Of a stretch of DNA of 64,000 nt, positions 17,907 through 26,983 are shown piece after piece; within the stretch, counting starts at the first letter, position 1; each line of letters starts with the position of its first letter. This DNA comes from Bradyrhizobium sp. 200 (GTDB lineage Bacteria > Pseudomonadota > Alphaproteobacteria > Rhizobiales > Xanthobacteraceae): contig NZ_CP064689.1 of the NCBI RefSeq assembly GCF_023100945.1, positions 5,748,001 to 5,812,000 of the forward strand. The letters run 5' to 3'. The translations under genes and the position numbers were made by a program. The notes below the pieces were generated by a model. It searched no databases and had not been told where the DNA came from. It worked only from the letters and a program-made list of their open reading frames with translations.

Positions 17907-18016
17907 ACCCTCATCCTGAGGAGACCGCGGAGCGGTCGTCTCGAAGGATGGCCGCGGGCGAGATCGGGGGCCTCATGGTTCGAGACGGCGCTGCGCGCCT
18001 CCTCACCATGAGGGTC
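17907..18016. repeat. CCCTCATCCTGAGGAG...CTCGAAGGATGG repeat, two half-units
   Basis: The left unit CCTCATCCTGAGGAG-(n)-TCTCGAAGGATGG is followed by an inverted, divergent unit (CATGGTTCGAGACGGCGC...CCTCACCATGAGGG). Relatives lie near 20067, 34902 and 36152. The repeat sits just before the 3' end of the dehydrogenase gene at 18024 and may act as its transcript end. Confidence 0.7.
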
Positions 18017-18023
18017 TGACTCG

Positions 18024-19100
<1,077 letters not shown>

Positions 19101-19272
19101 CGAGAGTTTCCTTGTTGTCTTTGCCGGGCCGCTAATGCCGCTTATTTGATTGCCTTGCAATGGACCAAACCTGCCGCCTGCGCAACGCTGCACTGCAATG
19201 TTGACCGCTATGGCGCCGCAAGCTTAACAATTTGCGGCCCCTCTACCTCCCCTCACCCAAGCGAGCATTCCC
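19101..19272. promoter_or_regulatory. Divergent promoter region (dehydrogenase / SDR)
   Basis: This 172-bp gap lies between two divergent genes and must carry both promoters. The core TGCAATG occurs twice (near 19156 and 19194), which could mark paired regulator sites. No strong -10/-35 match is visible and no regulator gene is adjacent. Confidence 0.3.
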
Positions 19273-20046
19273 ATGGATCTGCACCTGCGCGGCAAGCGTG
19301 TCCTCATCACCGGCGCCTCCAAGGGCATTGGCGCGGCCGCGGCCGAAGCCTTTGCCGAGGAAGGCTGCGACGTCATGCTGGCCGCCCGCAGCGGCGAAGA
19401 GTTGAAGGCATTCGTCGAGCGGCTGCGCTCTGCGCACCAGATCAGCGCGACCGCTCACGTCGTCGACCTGCGCAAGGGCGAGGACATCGCAAGGCTCGCC
19501 GAGGAAGCCGCCGAGATCGACATCCTCGTCAACAATGCCGGCGATATCCCGAGCGGCTCGATCGACAAGGTCGACGAGGCGACCTGGCGTCACGCCTGGG
19601 AGCTGAAGGTGTTCGGCTACATCAACCTGACCCGTGCGATCTACGCGCAGATGAAGGCGCGCGGCGGCGGCGTCATCGTCAACGACATCGGGGCTGCCGG
19701 CGAAAAATTCGACGCCAACTACATCTGCGGCAGCGCCGGCAACGCCGCGCTGATGGCATTCACCCGCGCGCTCGGCGGCAAAAGCCTCGCCGACAACATC
19801 CGTGTGGTCGGCATCAATCCCGGCCCCGTCGGCACCGAGCGCCACGTCACGCGAATGAAATTCCGGGCAAAGAACCAGTTCGGCGACGAGAACCGCTACA
19901 CGGAATTCCAGAAAGGCATGCCGCTCGGCCGCCCCGCCCATGCGCGCGAGATCGGCGACCTCATGGCGTTCCTGGCATCGGATCGGTCGGGGTATACGTC
20001 GGGGGTGATCTTCACGGTGGATGGTGGGTATACCGCGGGGTGGTAA
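19273..20046 (+). CDS. Short-chain dehydrogenase/reductase fold protein with altered active site
   Basis: Rossmann-fold protein of 257 aa. The cofactor motif TGASKGIG is at residues 13-20 and NNAG at 87-90. The C-terminal SDR ending (FLASDRSGYTSGVIFTVDGG) is intact, so the gene is not decayed. The classical catalytic tetrad Asn-Ser-Tyr-Lys is mostly missing: Tyr150 is kept in ANYICGSAG, but the lysine four residues later is Ser154, the usual serine position is glycine (NDIGAAG), and the asparagine position looks like Lys112 (ELKVFGYINL). Cofactor binding is likely, while normal carbonyl reduction is doubtful. It stands alone between repeats, with no pathway partner beside it. Confidence 0.85.
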   Translation: MDLHLRGKRVLITGASKGIGAAAAEAFAEEGCDVMLAARSGEELKAFVERLRSAHQISATAHVVDLRKGEDIARLAEEAAEIDILVNNAGDIPSGSIDKVDEATWRHAWELKVFGYINLTRAIYAQMKARGGGVIVNDIGAAGEKFDANYICGSAGNAALMAFTRALGGKSLADNIRVVGINPGPVGTERHVTRMKFRAKNQFGDENRYTEFQKGMPLGRPAHAREIGDLMAFLASDRSGYTSGVIFTVDGGYTAGW

Positions 20047-20066
20047 CCCGCGGGCCACATACCCGA

Positions 20067-20115
20067 CCTCATCCCGAGGAGCCGCGCGCAATTGCGCGGC
20101 ATCTCGAAGGATGGG
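20067..20115. repeat. CCTCATCCCGAGGAG...CTCGAAGGATGG repeat
   Basis: Single palindromic unit with GCCGCGCGCAATTGCGCGGC at its centre and outer arms CCTCATCC / GGATGG. Same family as 17907, 34902 and 36152. It starts 20 nt after the SDR stop and probably ends that transcript. Confidence 0.7.
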
Positions 20116-20164
20116 CCACAGGCGGACGAAACAGGGGCAAGGCATAAGCGGCCTGAGTCTTGCT

Positions 20165-20204
20165 TGAGTACAGCGCAATAAGAGTACAGCGTAACAAGAA
20201 GGAG
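20165..20204 (+). promoter_or_regulatory. Short direct repeat and strong ribosome binding site before SnoaL-like gene
   Basis: GAGTACAGCG occurs twice, 16 nt apart start to start (20166 and 20182), followed by AAGGAG at 20199-20204 and the ATG at 20213. The repeat may be a binding site or replication slippage; the ribosome site is clear. Confidence 0.4.
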
Positions 20205-20212
20205 TTTCGTCA

Positions 20213-20626
20213 ATGTCTAAGGCTGTACGCGACCTGTTCGACCGGTGGGAGCGAGTTTGGCATGAAGGCCAATACGATCTGATCCCGAGTTGCGTCGGAT
20301 CGCACTACATCCGGCATGACGAAAAAGGCGACCGGACGGTGACGCGGGAGACCTATGCGGCGGAACTCGCGGCGATCCATAAGGAGCGACCGGGCACCCG
20401 CGTCGTCGTGTACGATCATTCATTCACAGATGACCGTGCGTGGTTTCGCTTCTCGTTCGTGTGGCCCGATCCCGCGACCGGCGAGCGCCGCAGCCGGGCG
20501 GGGATGCAAAGCTACCGGATCGAGGGCGGCAAGCTCGCCGAGACCTGGATTACGCTACTTCCATTGGCCACCGCATGGACGGATGCGACTGCCCAAGAGC
20601 GTTGGACAGTGAAGCGTCCTGTCTGA
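20213..20626 (+). CDS. SnoaL-like / NTF2-fold protein
   Basis: Small cytosolic protein of 137 aa with the cone-shaped alpha+beta barrel pattern of SnoaL-type ester cyclases: helices first (AVRDLFDRWERVWHEGQYDL), then DRTVTRETYAAELAAIHKERPG, and beta strands with FRFSFVWPD and GMQSYRIEGGKLAETWI. A strong AAGGAG precedes the ATG. The family covers cyclases, isomerases and proteins without known activity, and no pathway genes adjoin, so the reaction is unknown. Confidence 0.8.
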   Translation: MSKAVRDLFDRWERVWHEGQYDLIPSCVGSHYIRHDEKGDRTVTRETYAAELAAIHKERPGTRVVVYDHSFTDDRAWFRFSFVWPDPATGERRSRAGMQSYRIEGGKLAETWITLLPLATAWTDATAQERWTVKRPV

Positions 20627-20876
20627 TCCGGACTTGTCGGTATGCACTTCGCCATGAGGGCCAGAAGACGCAATGACGGTTAGGCCGTCCGCCCGAAATC
20701 GGCGGTCCGCTTGCGCAGCAATGGTAACTCCGCATGCGCGCCAGTCCAGCGCGGAAAACAATGTCGTCATGCAGATATCTCCGGTCGGTCACAACTCTGG
20801 TGCGTTTCCACTTTGCCGGAAAATGTTCTACAGCACGATCTGCGACCAAGAAACGGAAACGAACGGAGAGTGCGAA

Positions 20877-22298
20877 GTGGCTGATCAGGGGCTGGTGCGT
20901 GAGACAGCGTGTGCCGTCGTCGGCAAACTGAAATCGGGCGAAGTCACCCCGCTCGACCTGCTCGACGTGCTGGAAAAACGCATCGCCGAGGTCGACGGCA
21001 AGGTCAACGCGCTGCCGACGCTGTGCTTCGATCGCGCCCGCACGCACGCCGCCGCGCTGATGAAGAAGCCGGCCGGCGAGCGTGGACTGCTTGCCGGCCT
21101 TCCGATCCCGATCAAGGATCTGACCAACGTCGCCGGCGTGCTCACCACACAGGGCTCGCCGATCTACAAGGACAATATCCCGGCAAAGTCCGACATCCTG
21201 GTCGAGCACCTCGAAAACAATGGCGGGGTGATCTACGCCAAGTCGAACACGCCGGAATTCGGCGCCGGCGCCAACACCTTCAATGAAGTGTTCGGCCCGA
21301 CGCGCAATCCCTGGGACACGTCCCGCTCCGCCGCCGGCTCCTCGGGTGGCGCGGCGGTGGCGCTCGCCACCGGCACCGCGTGGCTGGCGCACGGCTCCGA
21401 CATGGGCGGCAGCTTGCGCAACCCCGCGAGCTTCTGCGGCATCGTCGGATTGAGGCCAAGCATCGGCCGCGTCGCGCACACGGTAGCCGCGGCCGTCGAT
21501 CGCAATCTCGGCGTCCAGGGCCCGATGGCGCGCAACGTGGAAGACCTGGCCCTGCTGCTCGATGCCATGAGCGGTGAGCATCCCGCCGATCCGCTGTCGC
21601 TGCCCGCGTTGCCGAATTCGTTTCTGTCTGCCGTCCGTTCCGGCAGCAAACCGAGGCGCGTCGCCTATTCGCCCGATCTCGGCATCACGCCGGTCGATCC
21701 TGAAGTCGCCGCCGTCACCCGCAAGGCCGCGCAGCGTTTTGCGGAAGCGGGCGCCATCGTCGAGGAAGCTCATCCCGACCTGTGCGAGGCCCATGAATGT
21801 TTCCATGTGCTGCGCGCATTCGATTTTGCGCTCTCCAAGGCGGCGCTGTTGCGCTCGAAGCGCGACCTGCTCAAGCCCGAAGTGATCTGGAATATTGAGG
21901 AAGGCCTGAAGCTGACGGTCGAGCAGCTCGAACGCGCCGAAGCGCAGCGCGTCGCCATGACCGCGCGCACGCTGGAATTTTTCGACAAATACGATCTGTT
22001 GCTGGCGCCCGCCACCATCGTGCCGCCGTTCCCGGTCGAGATCCGCTACGTCGCCGAATGCGCCGGCAAGAAGTTCGAAAATTACGTCGAATGGCTCGGC
22101 ATCGTCTACGCGATCACGCTGGTGTGTTGTCCCGCACTGTCGCTGCCCTGCGGGTTTACCGCCTCGGGCCTGCCGGTCGGGCTGCAGGTGGTCGCGCCGC
22201 CGCGCGGCGAGGCGCAATTGCTCGCTGGAGCCAAGGTGCTGGAGGATATTCTCGGCGTGCGCGGCACGACGCCGATCGATCCAAGGGCGCCCAAGTAA
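20877..22298 (+). CDS. Amidase (amidase signature family)
   Basis: Ser-cisSer-Lys amide hydrolase of 473 aa. The catalytic lysine lies in LPIPIKDLTNVAG, the glycine-rich signature is RSAAGSSGGAAVALATG, and the serine region is HGSDMGGSLRNPASFCG. GTG at 20877 with GGAGAG about 7 nt upstream is the best start. In-frame ATGs further up (for example 20823) would add a non-conserved tail. No signal peptide. It could hydrolyse a carboxylic amide. The next gene on the strand is an organic-acid permease, but a 151-nt gap and no shared theme leave the pairing open. Confidence 0.88.
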   Translation: MADQGLVRETACAVVGKLKSGEVTPLDLLDVLEKRIAEVDGKVNALPTLCFDRARTHAAALMKKPAGERGLLAGLPIPIKDLTNVAGVLTTQGSPIYKDNIPAKSDILVEHLENNGGVIYAKSNTPEFGAGANTFNEVFGPTRNPWDTSRSAAGSSGGAAVALATGTAWLAHGSDMGGSLRNPASFCGIVGLRPSIGRVAHTVAAAVDRNLGVQGPMARNVEDLALLLDAMSGEHPADPLSLPALPNSFLSAVRSGSKPRRVAYSPDLGITPVDPEVAAVTRKAAQRFAEAGAIVEEAHPDLCEAHECFHVLRAFDFALSKAALLRSKRDLLKPEVIWNIEEGLKLTVEQLERAEAQRVAMTARTLEFFDKYDLLLAPATIVPPFPVEIRYVAECAGKKFENYVEWLGIVYAITLVCCPALSLPCGFTASGLPVGLQVVAPPRGEAQLLAGAKVLEDILGVRGTTPIDPRAPK

Positions 22299-22449
22299 GC
22301 GCGATCGTCAGAGCAACGTCTCTATCCGGCCCAGCGTTCTCCGTTTCGTGATCGGGGAACCCGGCATGGCCCGTCCTCGTTTCCCGCTATTGTGCGTGGC
22401 GAATTGATCCGGGACAAAGGGATCGTAGATCGCCCTTTGGAGACGGATC

Positions 22450-23772
22450 ATGACCGATCAAGCCATCAATCCCGCCGACGATCATCTCGACATTCAGGAC
22501 GTGCAGCGGCGGATCAAGGCGATCTTCATCGGCTCGATCGGCAACCTCGTCGAATGGTACGACTTCTACGCCTACACCGCGTTCGCGCTGTATTTCGCGC
22601 CGGCGTTCTTTCCGAACAGCGATCCCGTTGTGCAGCAGCTCAACGCCGCGGTGCTGTTCGCGGCAACGTTCCTGATGCGGCCGCTCGGCGGCTGGCTGTT
22701 CGGCTTCATTGCCGACCGCTACGGCAGGCGGCTGTCGCTGACGCTGTCGGTCGTCTGCATGTGCTTCGGCTCGCTGATCATCGCGGTGACGCCGACCTAT
22801 GCCACGATCGGGATCGCCGCTCCCGCCATTCTGGCACTGGCGCGCATCATCGAGGGGTTGAGCCTGGGTGGAGAATACGGTGCCAGCGCCACCTATCTCA
22901 CCGAAGTCGCGGACCCCAAACATCGCGGCTTCTATTCGAGCTTTCAATACGTCACCTTGATCGGCGGACAACTCACCGCGATCATGGTGCTGTTGCTGCT
23001 ACAGAAGGTGTTCCTCACCCCCGAGCAGCTCAAGGACTGGGGCTGGCGAATCCCGTTCGTGATCGGCGCCCTGCTCGCGATCTTCGCCGCCGTCATGCGC
23101 CGCAACCTGCATGAGACCGAGGCGTTCGAGGAAGCCAAGAAGCTGACAAAGCCGACGGGCTCGATCCGCGGACTTCTGAAATATCCGCGCGAGTTGCTGC
23201 TGGTGGTCGGCCTCACCGCCGGAGGTACCGCGGCGTTCTATACGTTCACCACCTACATGCAGACCTTCGTCAAACTGTCCGTCGGACTCACCGAGGACCA
23301 GACGACGCTGGTGATCTTCGGCTCGCTGATCTTCGCAACCCTGCTGCAGCCGATTTATGGCGGCCTTTCCGACCGCATCGGCCGCAAGCCGCTGCTGATC
23401 TTCTTCGGGCTGGCCGGCACGCTGGCGACGGTCCCGATCCTGACCACGCTGAAGGACGTCAAGTCACCGTTCGCGGCGTTCCTGCTGATCTGCGGCGCCT
23501 GGATCTTCGTCGCCGGCTACACCTCGATCAACGCGGTGGTGAAGGCCGAATTGTTCCCGACCAACGTCCGCGCGCTCGGCGTCGGCCTGCCCTATGCCAT
23601 CACGGTATCGCTGTTCGGCGGCACCGCGCCGGCGGTCGCGCTCTATTTCAAGACACTGGGTCACGAAGACTGGTTCTACTATTATCTCAGCGGCATGATC
23701 TTCCTCTCGCTCATCATCTATGCGACGATGCGCGACACCAAACATGCATCGGTGATGCATCGCCACGAATGA
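22450..23772 (+). CDS. MFS transporter, metabolite:H+ symporter (MHS) type
   Basis: Inner-membrane permease of 440 aa with twelve predicted helices. It has the MHS start motif SIGNLVEWYDFYAYTAFALYF near residue 28, the loop 2-3 motif GFIADRYGRRLSL, and EGLSLGGEYGASATYLTEVA in helix 5, a pattern shared with alpha-ketoglutarate, citrate, proline/betaine and shikimate permeases. GGAGACGGATC precedes the ATG. It overlaps the next gene by 4 nt (ATGA), so it is cotranscribed with the sulfite-oxidase-fold gene. Substrate is probably a carboxylate but cannot be fixed. Confidence 0.9.
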   Translation: MTDQAINPADDHLDIQDVQRRIKAIFIGSIGNLVEWYDFYAYTAFALYFAPAFFPNSDPVVQQLNAAVLFAATFLMRPLGGWLFGFIADRYGRRLSLTLSVVCMCFGSLIIAVTPTYATIGIAAPAILALARIIEGLSLGGEYGASATYLTEVADPKHRGFYSSFQYVTLIGGQLTAIMVLLLLQKVFLTPEQLKDWGWRIPFVIGALLAIFAAVMRRNLHETEAFEEAKKLTKPTGSIRGLLKYPRELLLVVGLTAGGTAAFYTFTTYMQTFVKLSVGLTEDQTTLVIFGSLIFATLLQPIYGGLSDRIGRKPLLIFFGLAGTLATVPILTTLKDVKSPFAAFLLICGAWIFVAGYTSINAVVKAELFPTNVRALGVGLPYAITVSLFGGTAPAVALYFKTLGHEDWFYYYLSGMIFLSLIIYATMRDTKHASVMHRHE

Positions 23773-24449
23773 GTGGTCCCGATATGGCCGACGAGAACGA
23801 GCCGCCGCCCGAGAGCAAGCTGACGCGCAGCAAGGAGCGCTGGGCGCGCGAGGGGAAATTCCTCACCGGAAAAGTCTCGCGGCCCGAGGAGGCGCGGCTG
23901 CCGCCCGGTCAACATCTGACCAGGGACTGGCCGACGCTCGATCTGGGATTGACGCCGAATATTTCGCGCGAGCGCTGGCGGCTCGACGTTTATGGCGCGG
24001 TGGAAAATCCCCTCTTCTGGGATTTCGCGCAGTTTTCCGCGCAGCCGCAGAGCAAGTTCGTATCGGACATCCACTGTGTCACGACATGGTCGCGCTACGA
24101 CAATCAGTGGGAGGGACTTGCGACCCGCGACCTGCTCGATGCCTGCCGGCCGCGGGACGAGGCGCGGTTCGTGGTGCTGCATTCGCATGACGGCTACACC
24201 ACCAACCTGGCGCTGGAGGATTTCGCCGCCGAGGATGCCATCCTCGTCCATAGCTGGTCGGGTGCACCGCTCGAACAGGAGCATGGCGGTCCGGTGCGGC
24301 TTGTCGTGCCGCATCTCTATTTCTGGAAAAGCGCGAAATGGCTGCAGAGCATCGAGTTTCTGGCAGAGGATGCGCCGGGCTATTGGGAAGTGCGTGGCTA
24401 TCACAACCGCGGCGATCCGTGGCAGGAACAGAGATATTCCGGAGACTAA
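23769..24449 (+). CDS. Cytosolic sulfite-oxidase-fold molybdopterin protein
   Basis: Protein of 226 aa with the oxidoreductase molybdopterin-binding domain. The Mo-ligand cysteine is Cys103 in VSDIHCVTTWSRYDNQW, and further cofactor contacts are in VVLHSHDGYTTNLALED and GGPVRLVVPHLYFWKSAKWL. Unlike MsrP/YedY or SorA it has neither a Tat signal nor a C-terminal dimerisation domain, so it should be cytosolic. It overlaps the permease upstream by 4 nt and is 29 nt before a hydrolase-OsmC fusion. With the YeeE-like transporter beyond, this suggests oxidised or reactive sulfur chemistry, which is an inference. Confidence 0.87.
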   Translation: MSGPDMADENEPPPESKLTRSKERWAREGKFLTGKVSRPEEARLPPGQHLTRDWPTLDLGLTPNISRERWRLDVYGAVENPLFWDFAQFSAQPQSKFVSDIHCVTTWSRYDNQWEGLATRDLLDACRPRDEARFVVLHSHDGYTTNLALEDFAAEDAILVHSWSGAPLEQEHGGPVRLVVPHLYFWKSAKWLQSIEFLAEDAPGYWEVRGYHNRGDPWQEQRYSGD

Positions 24450-24478
24450 AGCCGCAACATTGATCGGAGAGAACGCCC

Positions 24479-25702
24479 GTGCCGAACGAACGCTTTCAAT
24501 TCACCGGCGAAGGCGGCCATCAGCTTGCCGCGGCGCTGGACACACCGGATGGGCCGGTGCAGGCCTACGCGCTGTTTGCGCATTGCTTCACCTGCGGCAA
24601 GGACGTGCTGGCCGCGAAACGCATCGCGACTGCGCTGGCCGCAAAGGGCATCGCCGTGCTGCGGTTCGATTTCACCGGCCTCGGCTCCAGCGAAGGCGAA
24701 TTTGCAAACTCGACCTTCTCTTCCAACGTCGCTGACCTCGTCCGCGCTGCCGATCATCTGCGCGAGACTCGCGGGGCGCCCGCTCTCCTGATCGGCCACA
24801 GCCTCGGCGGCGCCGCAATCCTCGCCGCCGCCGGGCAAATTCCGGAGGCGAAGGCGGTCGTGACCATCGCGGCGCCCTCCGATCCCGTTCATGTCACCCA
24901 TCTGTTCAAAGATCGCATCGAGGATATCCGCAAGCATGGCGAGGTGGAGGTTCAACTCGCCGGGCGGCCGTTTCACATCAAGCGCGAGTTCCTCGACGAC
25001 ATCGCCGAACACAGCCTGATGTCGCATATCGCGAAGCTGCACAAGGCGCTGCTGATCATGCATGCGCCGACCGACGACACGGTCGGGATCGACAATGCCA
25101 CCAACATCTTCGTTGCGGCCAGGCATCCCAAGAGCTTTGTGTCATTGGCGGGCTCGGATCATCTGTTATCCGGCAAACGCGATGCGGCCTATGTCGCCGG
25201 CGTCATCGCCGCCTGGGCCGAACGCTATATCGAGCCTGTCGCAGCGCAGCCCGCCGCTGCCGCGAGCGAGGGGCCGCGTAACGTCGTGGTGCGCGAAACG
25301 CGCAACAGCAAATTCCAGCAGACGGTAACAACAGGTCCGCATCAGATGCTGGCGGACGAACCTCTCGCGGTGGGCGGCCAGGATAGCGGGCCCGGGCCGT
25401 ATGATTTCGTTCTCGCCGGCCTTGGCGCCTGCACCTCGATGACGATGCGGATGTATGCCGACCGCAAATCATTGCCCGTCGAGCGCATTACCGTGACGCT
25501 GAAGCACAGCAAGATTCACGCGCAGGATTGCGCCGAATGCGAAACCCGCGAGGGCATGCTGGACCAGATCGATCGTGTGATCTCCATCGAGGGCACGCTC
25601 GATGCCGATCAGCGCAAGCGGTTGATGGAGATTGCCGACAAATGTCCGGTGCACCGGACGCTGACGTCGGAGGTGCGGATCGTGACAAAGGCGGCGGGTT
25701 AA
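24479..25702 (+). CDS. Alpha/beta hydrolase - OsmC fusion protein
   Basis: Two-domain protein of 407 aa. Residues 1-250 are an alpha/beta hydrolase with the nucleophile elbow LIGHSLGGAAILA and a histidine in LAGSDHLLSG. Residues 270-407 are an OsmC/Ohr-like peroxidase domain with GLGACTSMTMRMYADRK carrying the first redox cysteine and, later, DCAECETREGMLDQI. The start is GTG with GGAGAG upstream. OsmC-type enzymes reduce organic hydroperoxides through a thiol; the fused hydrolase may release or shuttle the substrate. The fusion is known in proteobacteria. The 3' end overlaps the convergent YeeE-like gene by 4 nt. Confidence 0.9.
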   Translation: MPNERFQFTGEGGHQLAAALDTPDGPVQAYALFAHCFTCGKDVLAAKRIATALAAKGIAVLRFDFTGLGSSEGEFANSTFSSNVADLVRAADHLRETRGAPALLIGHSLGGAAILAAAGQIPEAKAVVTIAAPSDPVHVTHLFKDRIEDIRKHGEVEVQLAGRPFHIKREFLDDIAEHSLMSHIAKLHKALLIMHAPTDDTVGIDNATNIFVAARHPKSFVSLAGSDHLLSGKRDAAYVAGVIAAWAERYIEPVAAQPAAAASEGPRNVVVRETRNSKFQQTVTTGPHQMLADEPLAVGGQDSGPGPYDFVLAGLGACTSMTMRMYADRKSLPVERITVTLKHSKIHAQDCAECETREGMLDQIDRVISIEGTLDADQRKRLMEIADKCPVHRTLTSEVRIVTKAAG

Positions 25703-26757
25703 GCGGCGGCCAGCGGGCGGACGCGCAGCGCGCCGCGCAGGCCGGCGGCGGTGCCGACGAGAATACCGGCAAATGCAATCAACGACGCCAACGCCAGCGT
25801 CGAGAAGCCTGTCAGGCCCTGCCCGATCGAGCAGCCGAACGCCATCACGCCGCCGGCGCCCATCAGCGCCGCACCGCCGCCCGAGCGCAGCATGTGGCGC
25901 GGCGATTGAAAGCCCTCGAGTTGATAGCGGCCAGTCAGCAGCGCGGTCGCAAGGCTGCCGGCGAATACGCCGAACACCGTGACGATGCCGAAATTCAGCG
26001 TCGATCCCGTCGACAGCATGACATATTGCAGCGCGTCTGCGATCGGCGCGATGAAGGTGAGCGAGGTTACCGGCGTTGGATTGAAATCGTCGGCGCCGAG
26101 ATAGCCGGTGGCAAACCAGCCGGCCACCACCAGTAAACCGGTCACCAGGCCCGCGGCGACCTGGCCTGGCGAACGCCGGAACGCCGGATGGGCAAAGGCG
26201 AAGATGATCAGCGCCGCCGAGATGATCGAGGCCGCCAGCATGCGCGCGGCCGTTGCGCTCAGGCCCGCGGCAGCGAACAGCGCCGGCACCGAGTTTGCCG
26301 TTGTCGTAGTCTGTGAAGCGCCGACCAGCGCGATCCGCGGCGGCGCAATCAGGCCTTTCAGCGTCATCTGGGCGAAGATCGCCAGCACGACGACCACCAC
26401 GAAGGAACGGAGATTGCCGCGCCCGAGCAGCACCAGCGCGCGTGAACCGCAGCCGTTCGAGAGCACCATGCCGTAGCCGAACAACAATCCGCCGAAGAAC
26501 ATCACCGGCGCGGAGAAGGAAGGCTGCAGATAGATCGACTTGCCGATATCGGCGAGGCCTGCCGCTGCCAGTAGTTGCGTCCCTGCGACGGCCACGCCGA
26601 TCGCCAGCGCGTAGGTGCGGACCAGCCGGCCATCGCCTTCCGCCCAGAAACCGCGAAGACTGCTGAGCAGACAAAACCCACTGAGCAATCCGACCGATCC
26701 ATAGACGAGGCCGATCAGCAGTCCGCTGATGACGACAATATTGCCACTGTCCAGCAC
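25699..26757 (-). CDS. YeeE/YedE-family (TsuA-like) sulfur-compound transporter
   Basis: Membrane protein of about 352 aa with nine to ten hydrophobic helices. Three conserved cysteine sites match the thiosulfate-channel pattern known for TsuA: LLSGFCLLSSL, LSNGCGSRAL and AFGCSIGQGLTG, the last two in pseudo-symmetric repeats. GTG at 26757 has GGGAAGA upstream and is preferred; an in-frame TTG at 26805 has no ribosome site. It likely takes up thiosulfate or a related sulfur anion. It faces the hydrolase-OsmC fusion, with overlapping 3' ends, and lies two genes from a sulfite-oxidase-fold protein. The partner TusA/YeeD protein usual for this family is not seen here. Confidence 0.88.
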   Translation of the reverse strand: MLDSGNIVVISGLLIGLVYGSVGLLSGFCLLSSLRGFWAEGDGRLVRTYALAIGVAVAGTQLLAAAGLADIGKSIYLQPSFSAPVMFFGGLLFGYGMVLSNGCGSRALVLLGRGNLRSFVVVVVLAIFAQMTLKGLIAPPRIALVGASQTTTTANSVPALFAAAGLSATAARMLAASIISAALIIFAFAHPAFRRSPGQVAAGLVTGLLVVAGWFATGYLGADDFNPTPVTSLTFIAPIADALQYVMLSTGSTLNFGIVTVFGVFAGSLATALLTGRYQLEGFQSPRHMLRSGGGAALMGAGGVMAFGCSIGQGLTGFSTLALASLIAFAGILVGTAAGLRGALRVRPLAAA

Positions 26758-26983
26758 GGCTCTTCCCTGTTCCCTCGCACGGCCGATCAGCCCGCCACCG
26801 CTCAAATAGGAAGCAATTTCCGTGCTGCTAATACGTCGGAAGCATAGGGCCGTCCACGGCGTGCCGATGCAGAGAATGAATCTCTCGTTTTATCAGGTAA
26901 CGAAGGAACAAAAGCGTTGCCGCTGAGGCGAACGAGAGAGATTTGTTTTCCGCGCAAAAATGGCGAGATGGCGTGCAGCCAGC

